From Acetobacter sp. CAG:977 (GTDB taxonomy: Bacteria > Pseudomonadota > Alphaproteobacteria > CAAGCB01 > CAG-977): DNA of 33,905 nucleotides. Under the pieces are notes generated by a model. That model had not been told where the DNA came from and did no database searches. It saw only the letters and a program-made list of their open reading frames with translations. The first letter of the stretch is position 1. Each line of letters opens with the position of its first letter. The position numbers were made by a program, and so were the translations under genes. The stretch covers positions 64,039 through 97,943 of the forward strand of contig HF994934.1 of the NCBI GenBank assembly GCA_000434295.1, read 5' to 3'. Positions 7,574 to 16,992 of this stretch are shown piece by piece.

Positions 7574-10303
7574 ATGAACGACAAACAGGACGACAAAATC
7601 GAAAAAATAACCCCGATGATGGAACAGTACTTTGCCATCAAAAAACAAACGGAAGGATATTTGCTGTTCTACCGCATGGGCGATTTTTACGAAATGTTCT
7701 ATGACGACGCCGTCGCCGCGTCCGCCGCGTTGGACATCGCTTTGACAAAGCGCGGCAAAAATAACGGCAAAGACATTCCCATGTGCGGCGTTCCCGTCCA
7801 TTCTCATGAAATGTACCTGTCCCGCCTGATTCGAAAAGGATTTAAAGTCGCCATCTGCGAACAAACCGAAGACCCCGCAGAAGCCAGAAGGCTTAGAGGA
7901 TCATCGGCTTTGGTCAACCGCGACGTCATCCGCCTGATTACTCCCGGAACCCTGACCGAAGACAATATTCTGGAAGCCGGCGCCTGCAATTATCTGGTAT
8001 CGCTGACCCGCACAAACGAAGGCATGGCCATGGCATGGGTCGACGTATCGACGGGCGATTTCGCCGTCCAAACCCTGCCGTCTCAAAACGCCGTTAATCT
8101 GGCTGCGGGACTGGCTCGGCTTGATCCGAAAGAAATCATCGTTTCCGAAAAAATACTCCAAGACCCCGAATTTTTTGAAACCTTCAACGATTGGAAAAAA
8201 GCCTTAACGCCCCTGCCGCCGTCCAGATTCAATCCCGAAAACGGACAAAAACGGCTGGAAAACTTTTTCAAAGTCGGAACATTGGATGCTTTCGGACATT
8301 TCAATAAAAGCGAATTGGCGGCCGCGGGAGCCTTGCTTGATTATGTCGAACTGACCCAAAAAGGTAAAATGCCGCGTTTAAACCCCTTAAAACATTTCAG
8401 TTCGGGGCGGCTGATGGAAATTGATGCGGCAACCCGACGCAATTTAGAACTGTTCCGTTCTTTGTCGGGTGAAAAAAGTCCCAGCCTGTTTTCCGCCGTC
8501 GACCGTACCGTCACGGGTGCCGGCGCCAGATTGCTCAGCCAACATCTGGCAGCGCCCCTGACCGACCCGAAAGCCGTTGACAAACGTCTGGATCGCGTTA
8601 CGTTCTTTGTCCAAGACCCGCTGGCAAGAAAAGCCGTCAGAGAGTATCTGGAACAGTGTCCCGACATCGAACGCGCTTTGTCCCGTCTGTCTTTGGGACG
8701 CGGAGGTCCCAGAGACCTTGCCGCGTTGCGCGACGCGCTTAAGCAAATTCCGGAAATTAAAAACGTCCTGAAGAACTCTGCCCGAACAAACGGGATGCCC
8801 CAGTCCTTAAAAGAATGCGAACAAAAGCTTAATCCGCATGACGAGCTGACAGACCGCCTTTCCAAAGCGTTGGCGGACGAATTGCCTCTGTTCGCGCGCG
8901 ACGGCGGATTCATCGCCCCGATGTATTCGAAAGAACTGGACGAACTGAAGCGCCTGCGCGACGAAAGCCGTCAGCTGATCGCCGAATTGCAAACAAAATA
9001 CTGCGATATTGCCAAAGTACCCGTCAAAATATCGCACAACAACATTTTGGGATACTATATCGAAGTTACCGCCAAAAACGCCAAACAAATGCTGGAAGAC
9101 GCCCGTAACGGCACAAGCATATTCCTGCACCGCCAAACCATGGCAAATGCCGTACGCTTTACAACGGTCGAATTGTCCGAATTGGAAACAAAACTGCGCG
9201 GCGCCGGAGAAAAAGCGCTGGCTTTGGAACTTAACCTGTTCGTCGACCTTGTCAGCGCCGCCCTTAACGCCGCGCAAACCATCGCAGAAACGGCTCATGC
9301 TCTGGCAATGCTGGACGTCGCCTGCGGCTTGGCTCAAGTCGCCGAAGAAAACGATTACGTCCGACCCGTTCTGGATGACGGGCTGGCTTTTGATATCGAA
9401 AAAGGTCGCCATCCCGTCGTTGAACAGGCGTTGAAAAACGCAAGGGAAACTCAGTTCGTCGGAAACGATTGCCGGTTGGGAAATCCCGAAACCCGCGACG
9501 GAAGACTGTGGCTGATTACGGGACCGAACATGGCGGGTAAAAGCACCTTTTTACGCCAAAACGCTCTTATCGCCGTTTTGGCTCAGGCAGGATCATACGT
9601 CCCCGCAAAATCCGCCCGCATCGGAATTATCGATAAGCTGTTCAGCCGCGTCGGCGCCGCCGATGATCTGGCCAGAGGGCGTTCAACGTTCATGGTCGAA
9701 ATGGTCGAAACCGCCGCCATTTTAAATCAATCCACGGAACGGTCTTTGGTCATTTTGGATGAAATCGGACGCGGTACCGCGACTTTTGACGGATTATCCA
9801 TCGCCTGGGCCGTTGTCGAACACTTATATGAAACAAACAAATGCCGCGCCCTGTTCGCAACCCATTATCATGAATTGACCGCCTTGGCGGAACGTTTGCC
9901 GGGGTTGTCTTTGTACACCATGCGCGTCAAAGAATGGCGCGGAAACGTCGTCTTTCTTCACGAAGTCGTCAAAGGCGCCGCCGACCGTTCCTACGGCATT
10001 CATGTCGGACGTTTGGCAGGGTTGCCGCCCGCCGTCATCGCCCGCGCAAAACAAGTGCTGGCGCAAATGGAGAAAAAGGGAACGTACGAAATCGATTTCA
10101 TGAACGATTTGCCGTTGTTCGCTTTGGTCAAGAAAAAGGCGGACGAAGAACAGTCAAAAGATTTGGAACGTGAAAAAGCTTCCGCCTCTTTGCCCGACGC
10201 CGCCTTGGAAAAATTAAAATCCTTAAATCCCGACGATTTAACGCCCAGAGAGGCTTTGGACGCTTTGTACGAATTGAAAAAACTGGCAGGCGTTTCCAAA
10301 TGA
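7574..10303 (+). CDS. mutS: DNA mismatch repair ATPase MutS
   Basis: This is a 909-residue MutS. The N-terminal mismatch-binding domain carries the Phe-X-Glu reader (F38-Y39-E40 in MGDFYEMFYDD), equivalent to Phe36/Glu38 of the E. coli protein. The C-terminal ABC-type ATPase has Walker A GPNMAGKS (650-657), the Walker B region VILDEIGRGTATFDG, and the His switch FATHYHEL. A short C-terminal helical region follows. MutS recognises mispairs and small loops and recruits MutL. Start: ATG at 7574 with GAAGTGA 6 bases upstream. The stop overlaps the glnD start (ATGA at 10300), so the two are translationally coupled. The mutS-glnD-murJ-trpS order is the familiar alphaproteobacterial arrangement. Confidence 0.98.
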   Translation: MNDKQDDKIEKITPMMEQYFAIKKQTEGYLLFYRMGDFYEMFYDDAVAASAALDIALTKRGKNNGKDIPMCGVPVHSHEMYLSRLIRKGFKVAICEQTEDPAEARRLRGSSALVNRDVIRLITPGTLTEDNILEAGACNYLVSLTRTNEGMAMAWVDVSTGDFAVQTLPSQNAVNLAAGLARLDPKEIIVSEKILQDPEFFETFNDWKKALTPLPPSRFNPENGQKRLENFFKVGTLDAFGHFNKSELAAAGALLDYVELTQKGKMPRLNPLKHFSSGRLMEIDAATRRNLELFRSLSGEKSPSLFSAVDRTVTGAGARLLSQHLAAPLTDPKAVDKRLDRVTFFVQDPLARKAVREYLEQCPDIERALSRLSLGRGGPRDLAALRDALKQIPEIKNVLKNSARTNGMPQSLKECEQKLNPHDELTDRLSKALADELPLFARDGGFIAPMYSKELDELKRLRDESRQLIAELQTKYCDIAKVPVKISHNNILGYYIEVTAKNAKQMLEDARNGTSIFLHRQTMANAVRFTTVELSELETKLRGAGEKALALELNLFVDLVSAALNAAQTIAETAHALAMLDVACGLAQVAEENDYVRPVLDDGLAFDIEKGRHPVVEQALKNARETQFVGNDCRLGNPETRDGRLWLITGPNMAGKSTFLRQNALIAVLAQAGSYVPAKSARIGIIDKLFSRVGAADDLARGRSTFMVEMVETAAILNQSTERSLVILDEIGRGTATFDGLSIAWAVVEHLYETNKCRALFATHYHELTALAERLPGLSLYTMRVKEWRGNVVFLHEVVKGAADRSYGIHVGRLAGLPPAVIARAKQVLAQMEKKGTYEIDFMNDLPLFALVKKKADEEQSKDLEREKASASLPDAALEKLKSLNPDDLTPREALDALYELKKLAGVSK

Positions 10304-12786
10304 GCGCGGAAAATTTGATTCAGGCTTGGAAAAACGGCGGGCGCCCCTTTCTTTTAAAAGCCGTCAAAGACCGCTTTGAACACATGCGCCGTCAAATGGA
10401 ACAAAGCATTTCAAAGCCTCCGTACGACGGCATGCCGGCTCAATATAAGCACGCCGACGAAACGGATTTACTGATGACGGAATTATACAAAACCGTCTTT
10501 GAATGCGTTTTCCCGTCCGCCGAAGCGCCTGATCTGACCGTTTGCGCCGTCGGCGGCTACGGCAGAAAAGAGCTGGCACCCTTTTCCGATATCGATTTGT
10601 TGTTCTTAACAAACGACGATAAAAACGACAGAACGCAGGCCGCCGTTTCTTTTATCCTTTATTTGCTTTGGGATTCGGGCGTCAAAGTCGGTGCTTCCGT
10701 AGGAACGTGCGAAGAACGGATTGAACGGGCAAAAACAGACTTTGAAACACGAACCGCTTTTTTGGAAGCCAGATTCGTGTGCGGGAACAGATCTTTGTTT
10801 TCGGATTTCGAGCGGCGGTTCGATGAATTGAAAAATTCTCCCGACGCCAAGGATTTCCTGAACGCCAAGCTGGAAGAACGAAAAGAGCGCTTAAGAAAAA
10901 CCGGCGGATCAAAATATATGCTGGAACCCAATGTCAAAGAAGGACGCGGCGGGCTGAGAGATTTGAATTTGGCGTTTTGGCTGGCGAAATATTTTTTCGG
11001 AACGGCTCATTTGCCGGATTTGGCTCAACAGGGAATTTTGCCCGAAAAAACCGTCAACAGCCTTTTAAAAGCACACCGATTTTTGGCAACGGTGCGCTGT
11101 CTGTTGCATTTAAACGCCAACAAATCGGGTGACGTCCTGACCCTTGAAGCGCAAAAGGAAATTGCAAAAGAAACGGGATACGCTCAACGTAAAGGGTCTT
11201 CCGCCGTCGAACGGTTTATGAAGCATTATTACCTGACGTCCAGAAAAGTCGCCGAATTGTGCGAATTGGTCATTTCCGCCGCCGAAGACAGGCTTTCGGG
11301 CGAAAAAACACCCCCGCAAAAAACAATTGACCCCGCCTTTGTCATAAAAAACGGAAAGCTCGCCCTTAAAAACGGGTTTTCGTTTGCCGACGATCCTTAT
11401 GCTTTGCTTAGGGCATTTGACTTAAAGGGCGAGACGGGAGTTCCGTTTTCCCCGTTTTTAATCTTTCAAATTTCGGAAAACGCTCATCTGTTGCGAGGAC
11501 TGAGAAAAACAGAACCGACAAGACGTCTGTTTTTTAAAATTCTGGAAGGAAACTCGCCCGAAAGCAGCCTGCGCCGAATGAACGAAACAGGCGTTTTGAA
11601 CATTTTAATACCTGCGTTCGGAAAAATCACGGGACAGGTACAATTCGATTTGTATCATGTTTATACGACCGACGAACATACGTTTAAAACTCTGGGATTT
11701 CTTTACGAAGACGCTAAAGCGTCTCAATCCAGAAGAAGCCTGTTGACCGCGGGACTGTTGCACGACATCGCCAAAGGACAAGGCGGCGGACACGATAAAA
11801 AAGGCGCCGCGATTGCGGAAACGATCTGCGCCGATTTGGCGATGAGCGGCGAAGAAACCGAAACGACCGTCTGGTTGGTCGCGAATCATTTATTGATGTC
11901 GCATACGGCTTTTAAACGCGATATTTTCGACCCGAAAACGCTTGACGACTTTATCGCCGAAGTCCAATCGCCCGAACGCTTGCGATTGCTGTACGCCCTG
12001 ACAAAAGCCGATATCCGCGCCGTCGGACCTAATGTATGGAACGGATTTAAGGAACAGCTTTTAAAAAGCCTGTTCGACGCCGCTTTGGAACGCATTCAAG
12101 GAAACGAAAACCGTCCCCGCCCGCTCAGCGATGCGCAAAAAAAGCTGGCTGCCCTGCCGGCATCCGACGAAACCGAATTTGCCGTCGAAACGGATAATGA
12201 AAAATGCGTTACGTCTTTGACGGTCTTGACGCCCGACAAAAACGGGCTGTTCGCGCAAATTACGGGCGTACTGGCTTTGGAAAACATTTCCGTCGCCGAA
12301 GCGCAAATCATGACGTTAAAAAACGGCATGGCGCTCGATACTTTTTTAATTCAGGAAATCGATTCGCTGGACAATGACGTTCGACGCCCCGTGTCGTCCG
12401 CAAAAAAAATTGCAAGAATCCAAGAAAAAATCAAATCCATCGATCCCGAAGCCGTCGAAAAAGAACTTAAACGCAAAAAAACCGTCCGAAAAGCGTTGTG
12501 GAATCAACCCCGCGTCTTGATCGACAATTCGGCGTCCGATTCCTGTTCCCTGATCGAAATCAATGCTTCCGACGCCGTCGGTTTCCTGCATACCGTAACC
12601 AGAGCCATGACTTTGGCGGATTTAAAGATTGTATCGGCTCATATTTACACTTATGGTTCAAAAGTCGTCGACGTGTTTTACGTTACCGATCAAAACGGCA
12701 ACAAAATCACGGACGATGAAAAAGCGGCTCAAATCAAAACTTCTTTACTGGATGCTATCAATGGCTTTGCACAATTCGCTGGTTAA
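10300..12786 (+). CDS. glnD: Bifunctional uridylyltransferase/uridylyl-removing enzyme GlnD
   Basis: This is an 828-residue nitrogen sensor that uridylylates PII proteins when glutamine is low and deuridylylates them when it is high. Domains in order: a nucleotidyltransferase with GGYGRKELAPFSDIDLL (metal ligands Asp97 and Asp99); an HD-domain uridylyl-removing hydrolase with LLHDIAKG (His488-Asp489); and two C-terminal ACT domains (from about residues 638 and 750) that bind glutamine. The length is slightly below the roughly 890-940 of many GlnD proteins, but every domain is present. The start overlaps the mutS stop by 4 bases and the end overlaps murJ by 26 bases, so the block is one transcript. 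Confidence 0.97.
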   Translation: MSAENLIQAWKNGGRPFLLKAVKDRFEHMRRQMEQSISKPPYDGMPAQYKHADETDLLMTELYKTVFECVFPSAEAPDLTVCAVGGYGRKELAPFSDIDLLFLTNDDKNDRTQAAVSFILYLLWDSGVKVGASVGTCEERIERAKTDFETRTAFLEARFVCGNRSLFSDFERRFDELKNSPDAKDFLNAKLEERKERLRKTGGSKYMLEPNVKEGRGGLRDLNLAFWLAKYFFGTAHLPDLAQQGILPEKTVNSLLKAHRFLATVRCLLHLNANKSGDVLTLEAQKEIAKETGYAQRKGSSAVERFMKHYYLTSRKVAELCELVISAAEDRLSGEKTPPQKTIDPAFVIKNGKLALKNGFSFADDPYALLRAFDLKGETGVPFSPFLIFQISENAHLLRGLRKTEPTRRLFFKILEGNSPESSLRRMNETGVLNILIPAFGKITGQVQFDLYHVYTTDEHTFKTLGFLYEDAKASQSRRSLLTAGLLHDIAKGQGGGHDKKGAAIAETICADLAMSGEETETTVWLVANHLLMSHTAFKRDIFDPKTLDDFIAEVQSPERLRLLYALTKADIRAVGPNVWNGFKEQLLKSLFDAALERIQGNENRPRPLSDAQKKLAALPASDETEFAVETDNEKCVTSLTVLTPDKNGLFAQITGVLALENISVAEAQIMTLKNGMALDTFLIQEIDSLDNDVRRPVSSAKKIARIQEKIKSIDPEAVEKELKRKKTVRKALWNQPRVLIDNSASDSCSLIEINASDAVGFLHTVTRAMTLADLKIVSAHIYTYGSKVVDVFYVTDQNGNKITDDEKAAQIKTSLLDAINGFAQFAG

Positions 12787-14353
12787 ATCCATCGCCGCCG
12801 TCGGAGGCTTTACCATGGTCAGCCGCCTGACGGGGTTCGTCCGCGACGTTTTAATCGCAAAATTTCTGGGAGCTTCTTTGCTGGCAGACGCTTTCTTTGT
12901 CGCGTTCAAATTGCCCAACCTGTTCCGAAGCCTGTTCGCGGAAGGCGCTTTTAACGTCGCGTTCGTGCCGCTGTTTTCAGAACTGCTGGAAACAAAAAGC
13001 CGCGAAAAAGCCCTTAAATTCGCCGAAGAAGCTTTTTCCGCCCTCTTTTACGTCGTTTTGGGATTTACAGCGTTGATGGAAATATTCATGCCCTTCGTCG
13101 TTATTATTCAGGCTCCGGGCTTTATCAGCGACCCGGAAAAAACAAAAGCCGCCGTCATTATGTCCCGAATTACCTTCCCTTACCTGTTGCTGGTTTCCCT
13201 GAATTCTTTGCAAAGCGGCATGCTTAATTCCGTCGGGAAATTCGCCGCGGCGGCTTTGACGCCGACGTTGCTGAACCTGACCATGATTGCGGCTTTGTTC
13301 GCCTTTACGCCTTTGTTCGGCGGAAATTACGCTTATGCCCTTTCTTTGGGCGTCAGCGTCGCCGGCGTCTTGCAGCTGTTGTGGCTGATCTGGCATACGC
13401 GCCGCGCCAGATTGCCTTTGGGCTTGATGTCTTTAAAAAACGTTATCAAAAACAAGTCCGAAGAAGTCGCTTTGCTGATGAAACGAATCCTGCCCGGCGT
13501 GTTCGGATCGGGAATTTATCAAATCAATTTGTTTTTGGATACGTTGTTCGTTTCTTTTTTGTCCACGGGCGCCGTGTCGTGGCTGTATTACGCAAACCGT
13601 TTGTACCAGTTGCCCGTCGGCATTATCGGCGCCGCAATCGGCACCGTCCTCTTGCCCGTATTGAGCCGGCAATTAAAAGCCAATGACGAAACAGGCGCCG
13701 CAGAAAGCATGAACAGAGCTTTGGAAACCGCTCTGTTGCTTTCCGTCCCCGCCGCCGCAGGTTTGATTGCTTTGGACGTGCCCGTCATTGCCGTATTGTT
13801 TGAAAGAGGCGCTTTTTCAACTCAAGCCGCCCTTAAAACGGGAACGGCTCTGTCCGCATATGCCTTGGGACTGCCCGCTTATATCCTGACAAAAGCTCTC
13901 GCCCCCGCTTTTTATGCCAGAGGCGACACCGCAACACCCGTGCGCATCGCCGCCGTCGCGTTGGTGTCGTATATCCTGCTTTGCCTGATTTTATTGCCTT
14001 TTATGAGCTATTTGGGAATCGCTTTGGCAACGGGAATCGTCGCTTGGATTAACGTTTTTCAATACTTGTACCTGATTAAAAAGAAAAAATTGCACAAAAC
14101 CGACGCAAAATTTAAACGCCGCGCCCCTTCCATCGTTCTTTCGGCTCTTGTTATGGGAGGTATCGTCCGCGTCGCTTATGAGCAAACTTTGATCTATTTT
14201 CCCCTGTGGCCGCATACTCAGGACGTCTTAAGATACGGACTGTTGTGCGCGCTGATCGGTTTGGGAGGAATCGTTTTTTCAGCCCTTGTCCTTATCACGG
14301 GCGGCGTAAAAATCAGAGAAGTAAAAAGTATGCTTGCACGCAGACACGGTTGA
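12761..14353 (+). CDS. murJ: Lipid II flippase MurJ (MviN)
   Basis: This is a 530-residue MOP-superfamily membrane protein that moves lipid II across the inner membrane for peptidoglycan synthesis. About 14 hydrophobic segments are visible. The N terminus has the family pattern with the cavity arginines expected from E. coli MurJ: SRLTGFVRD (Arg22 and Arg28) and LPNLFRSLFAEGAF (Arg56). The frame is open back to 12629, but that part is antisense-like sequence within glnD. I chose ATG 12761, which gives MALHNSLVKSIAAVGGFT and a 26-base overlap with glnD. ATG 12752, three codons earlier, is the alternative. It is the third gene of the mutS-glnD-murJ-trpS block. Confidence 0.96.
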   Translation: MALHNSLVKSIAAVGGFTMVSRLTGFVRDVLIAKFLGASLLADAFFVAFKLPNLFRSLFAEGAFNVAFVPLFSELLETKSREKALKFAEEAFSALFYVVLGFTALMEIFMPFVVIIQAPGFISDPEKTKAAVIMSRITFPYLLLVSLNSLQSGMLNSVGKFAAAALTPTLLNLTMIAALFAFTPLFGGNYAYALSLGVSVAGVLQLLWLIWHTRRARLPLGLMSLKNVIKNKSEEVALLMKRILPGVFGSGIYQINLFLDTLFVSFLSTGAVSWLYYANRLYQLPVGIIGAAIGTVLLPVLSRQLKANDETGAAESMNRALETALLLSVPAAAGLIALDVPVIAVLFERGAFSTQAALKTGTALSAYALGLPAYILTKALAPAFYARGDTATPVRIAAVALVSYILLCLILLPFMSYLGIALATGIVAWINVFQYLYLIKKKKLHKTDAKFKRRAPSIVLSALVMGGIVRVAYEQTLIYFPLWPHTQDVLRYGLLCALIGLGGIVFSALVLITGGVKIREVKSMLARRHG

Positions 14354-14399
14354 TTTTATAACTGTCTGCGAATAAAAACTTTTTTTCGGACAAAAAAAA

Positions 14400-15398
14400 A
14401 TGGAACGCATATTTTCGGGAGCCCAACCTACGGGCAATCTTCACTTGGGAAACTATCTGGGCGCCATTCGCAATTGGGTAAAGCTGCAAGATAGCTATGA
14501 ATGCATTTATTGCGTCGTTGACATGCACGCAATTACCATATTCAAAGAACATGACGAGTTGGTTCACAACGTTCATGAAGTCGCCGCATGTATGCTGGCT
14601 GCCGGCGTTGATCCGAAAAAACACATCCTGTTTAATCAAAGCCGCGTGCCCGCTCATGCCGAGCTGGCTTGGGTTTTAAACTGCGTCGCCCGCATCGGAT
14701 GGATGAGCCGCATGACCCAATTCAAAGACAAGGCGGGAAAAAACCGCGAAAACGCTTCTTTGGGGCTGTTCGCCTATCCCAGTCTGATGGCTGCCGACAT
14801 TCTGGTCTACAAAGCGACCAAAGTCCCCGTCGGTGAAGACCAAAAACAACATTTGGAATTGACCAGAGATATTGCCGTAAAATTCAACAATGACTATAAG
14901 TGCAACGTTTTCCCGTTGCCGGAAGCCGTTATGTTGGGCACGTCATGCCGTGTCATGAGCTTGCGCGACGCCACAAAGAAAATGAGCAAATCCGATCCGT
15001 CGGATTATTCTCGCATTAATCTGTCCGACGACGCCGATACCATTGCATTGAAATTCCGCAAAGCAAAAACCGATCCGATACCCTTGCCGGAAACCATGGA
15101 CGGTTTTGAAGGACGTCCCGAAGCCTTAAATTTGGTCAATATCTACGCAGGAGTCCGCGACATTACGGCTGAAACCGCTTTAAAAGAAGTCGGCGGAATG
15201 GAATTTTCTCAGTTTAAAAAGATTCTGACCGATGCCGTCGTTGCCGAATTGGAACCGATTTCAAAGGAAATGCATAAAATCGTCCAAGACACGGCTTATA
15301 TCGACTCCGTGCTGCGCGACGGAGCGGAACGCGCCAACAAACTGGCTCAGCCCGTCTTAGACGAAGTTTATGACACCATCGGATTTTTAAGGAATTAA
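14400..15398 (+). CDS. trpS: Tryptophanyl-tRNA synthetase
   Basis: This is a 332-residue class Ic aminoacyl-tRNA synthetase that charges tRNA-Trp, at normal family length. The HIGH-type signature is HLGN (residues 15-18, in GAQPTGNLHLGNYLGA). The KMSKS signature is at residues 194-198, followed by DPSDYSRINL. The start is ATG at 14400, in a run of A residues 46 bases after murJ, with only a weak ribosome-binding site (CGGAC). It is the last gene of the block, closed by the terminator at 15406. Confidence 0.98.
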   Translation: MERIFSGAQPTGNLHLGNYLGAIRNWVKLQDSYECIYCVVDMHAITIFKEHDELVHNVHEVAACMLAAGVDPKKHILFNQSRVPAHAELAWVLNCVARIGWMSRMTQFKDKAGKNRENASLGLFAYPSLMAADILVYKATKVPVGEDQKQHLELTRDIAVKFNNDYKCNVFPLPEAVMLGTSCRVMSLRDATKKMSKSDPSDYSRINLSDDADTIALKFRKAKTDPIPLPETMDGFEGRPEALNLVNIYAGVRDITAETALKEVGGMEFSQFKKILTDAVVAELEPISKEMHKIVQDTAYIDSVLRDGAERANKLAQPVLDEVYDTIGFLRN

Positions 15399-15405
15399 CC
15401 GAAAT

Positions 15406-15436
15406 AAAAAAGGCGGAATAATCTTCCGCCTTTTTT
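15406..15436. terminator. Bidirectional terminator between trpS and nth
   Basis: AAAAAAGGCGGAA (from about 15407) pairs with TTCCGCCTTTTTT (to 15436) around a short AT-rich loop. There are A and T tracts on both flanks, so it can stop transcripts from trpS (+) and from the nth operon (-), which ends at 15464. Confidence 0.85.
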
Positions 15437-15463
15437 AATGTCTTAAAATAAAAGATATTACTT

Positions 15464-16102
15464 TTAGAGCCCGTTTTTTTCGCACAAATCCGCAACGGGA
15501 CATTTTTCGCAATGAGGCTTTTTTGCCGTGCAAACATACCGCCCGTGCAAAACGAGCCAATGCCCGACGTATTTTAAATCTTCGTCAGGAATCGTTCCGA
15601 CAACGGCTTTTTCCATATTTTTTTCGACTTCCAACGGCGTTTTTCCCGTCGCCAGTCCGATACGGTTTCCCAAACGCAAAACATGCGTGTCAACGCCTAT
15701 CGTCGGCGCGCCGTTCAATGTGTTTAAATAAACGTTCGCCGTCTTACGCCCGACACCGGGAAGCGTTTGCAAAACATCTCTGTCATCGGGGATTTTACCG
15801 CCGTATTTGTCAATCAGTTCGGCAGACAACGCAATAACGTTTCTGGCTTTCGTATTAAACAAGCCGATGGAACGGATGTAAGTTTTAAGCTTTTCTTCGC
15901 CCAATGCCGCCATTTTTTGAGGCGTATCGGCGATTTTAAACAGTTCTTGCGTCGCTTTGTTGACATTTTTATCCGTCGTCTGTGCCGACAAAACGATCGC
16001 CACCAGCAACGTAAACGGCGTCGTATAATTCAGTTCGCATTTCGGTTCGGGATTTTCCCGCTTCATGCGGGCAAAAAATTCTTTTACCTTTTCGGGGGTC
16101 AT
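15464..16102 (-). CDS. nth: Endonuclease III (DNA glycosylase/AP lyase)
   Basis: This is a 212-residue base-excision-repair enzyme that removes oxidised pyrimidines and nicks abasic sites. The helix-hairpin-helix LPGVGRKTA contains the catalytic Lys120, and VDTHVLRLGNR contains the catalytic Asp138, at the same numbers as in E. coli Nth. The C-terminal [4Fe-4S] loop has Cys191, Cys198, Cys201 and Cys207 in the usual C-x6-C-x2-C-x5-C spacing. The start ATG at 16102 is only 2 bases after the stop of the kinase-like gene, so nth is the third gene of an operon with that gene and a phosphatase. Confidence 0.97.
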   Translation of the reverse strand: MTPEKVKEFFARMKRENPEPKCELNYTTPFTLLVAIVLSAQTTDKNVNKATQELFKIADTPQKMAALGEEKLKTYIRSIGLFNTKARNVIALSAELIDKYGGKIPDDRDVLQTLPGVGRKTANVYLNTLNGAPTIGVDTHVLRLGNRIGLATGKTPLEVEKNMEKAVVGTIPDEDLKYVGHWLVLHGRYVCTAKKPHCEKCPVADLCEKNGL

Positions 16103-16104
16103 TT

Positions 16105-16986
16105 TTAAAATCCGAAACGTTTCAAGACGGCGTCAATCCGTTCCAAATACTGATTCGGCGGGAACAGCCTGACATGAACCAGCAAAGGATACAGATTATA
16201 GATATACTGTCTTGCTTCGAAATATCCGGGTCTGAAGGGACGGATTTCGTTGTAGCGGTCAAAGAACGCCTTGCTAAAGGTCGTATTCTTTGTCGAATAC
16301 GTAAATTCGATTTCAGAATCCGCGAAATACAAAGCGGGATCAACGAACGCTCTGACTTTTCCTTCCCGGCATAATATGGTTGTCGCCCACAAATCCCCGT
16401 GAACCAAAGACGGTTTCGGCGGTTCGTCCAGATAATGGTCTATCTTTCCGGCGAAGCGGTCGATGCGCGCCATTGTTTCCGCAGGCAGTTTCCCTTCGGC
16501 GACGGCGTTTTCCGCCATATACATCAGGCGATTTTCGGTAAAGAACGGCAGCCATTTACGCATTTGCGTATTCGGCTGGTGCAGACCAGTAACGGCCGTA
16601 TCGAATTCAAAACCGTAAGAATCCGCCGTAATTTCATGCAAAGCCGCGATCATTTCGGCGGCCTGTTTTTCCGAATCTTCATCGGGAATGCCGTCGGCAA
16701 CGACATATTCGTGAACCAGCACGTCGGGTCCCGAATAATACAATTTCGGCACGGGCAGAGACGTATTTTTTTGCAGATACATCATTTCCGCGCCTTCAAC
16801 TTCCAAATTTTCGGAAGAATCTTTGCTGACTTTAACGACCACTTGGGAACCGTCCGACAGGACGACATGCTTCGTGTTCGCGACCAGTCCTCCGGACAGG
16901 GTTGCGGCAGAAACGACAAACTTACCCGTGGAATGTTCGACAATCCGCGTTAATGCCGCCGATAAAGTATTTTTCTCTACCTGCAT
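16105..16986 (-). CDS. Fructosamine/ribulosamine-3-kinase family protein
   Basis: This is a 293-residue protein with an aminoglycoside-phosphotransferase-like kinase fold, best matching the fructosamine kinase family (overall length and a C-terminal pattern like FRPGYFEARQYIYNLYPLLVHVRLF). Lys52 (VVVKVS) fits the ATP-binding lysine. The catalytic loop is LVHGDLW with Asp198, and the metal-binding acid is Asp216 (FVDPALY). Members phosphorylate sugar adducts on protein lysines so that the adduct falls off, which repairs glycation. Oddity: the family usually has Asn at the end of HGDLWSGN, but here the residues after W200 are ATT. The start ATG at 16986 has GGAG inside the end of the upstream phosphatase gene, so the two are coupled. 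Confidence 0.85.
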   Translation of the reverse strand: MQVEKNTLSAALTRIVEHSTGKFVVSAATLSGGLVANTKHVVLSDGSQVVVKVSKDSSENLEVEGAEMMYLQKNTSLPVPKLYYSGPDVLVHEYVVADGIPDEDSEKQAAEMIAALHEITADSYGFEFDTAVTGLHQPNTQMRKWLPFFTENRLMYMAENAVAEGKLPAETMARIDRFAGKIDHYLDEPPKPSLVHGDLWATTILCREGKVRAFVDPALYFADSEIEFTYSTKNTTFSKAFFDRYNEIRPFRPGYFEARQYIYNLYPLLVHVRLFPPNQYLERIDAVLKRFGF

Positions 16987-16992
16987 CCCTGT

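Noticed and set aside
7499..7864. Upstream extension of the malic enzyme frame
   Set aside because: It runs antisense through the start of mutS and encodes no family sequence. The family N terminus begins at ATG 7498.
12629..12760. Upstream extension of the murJ frame
   Set aside because: It lies within the coding sequence of the second ACT domain of glnD and does not resemble MurJ.
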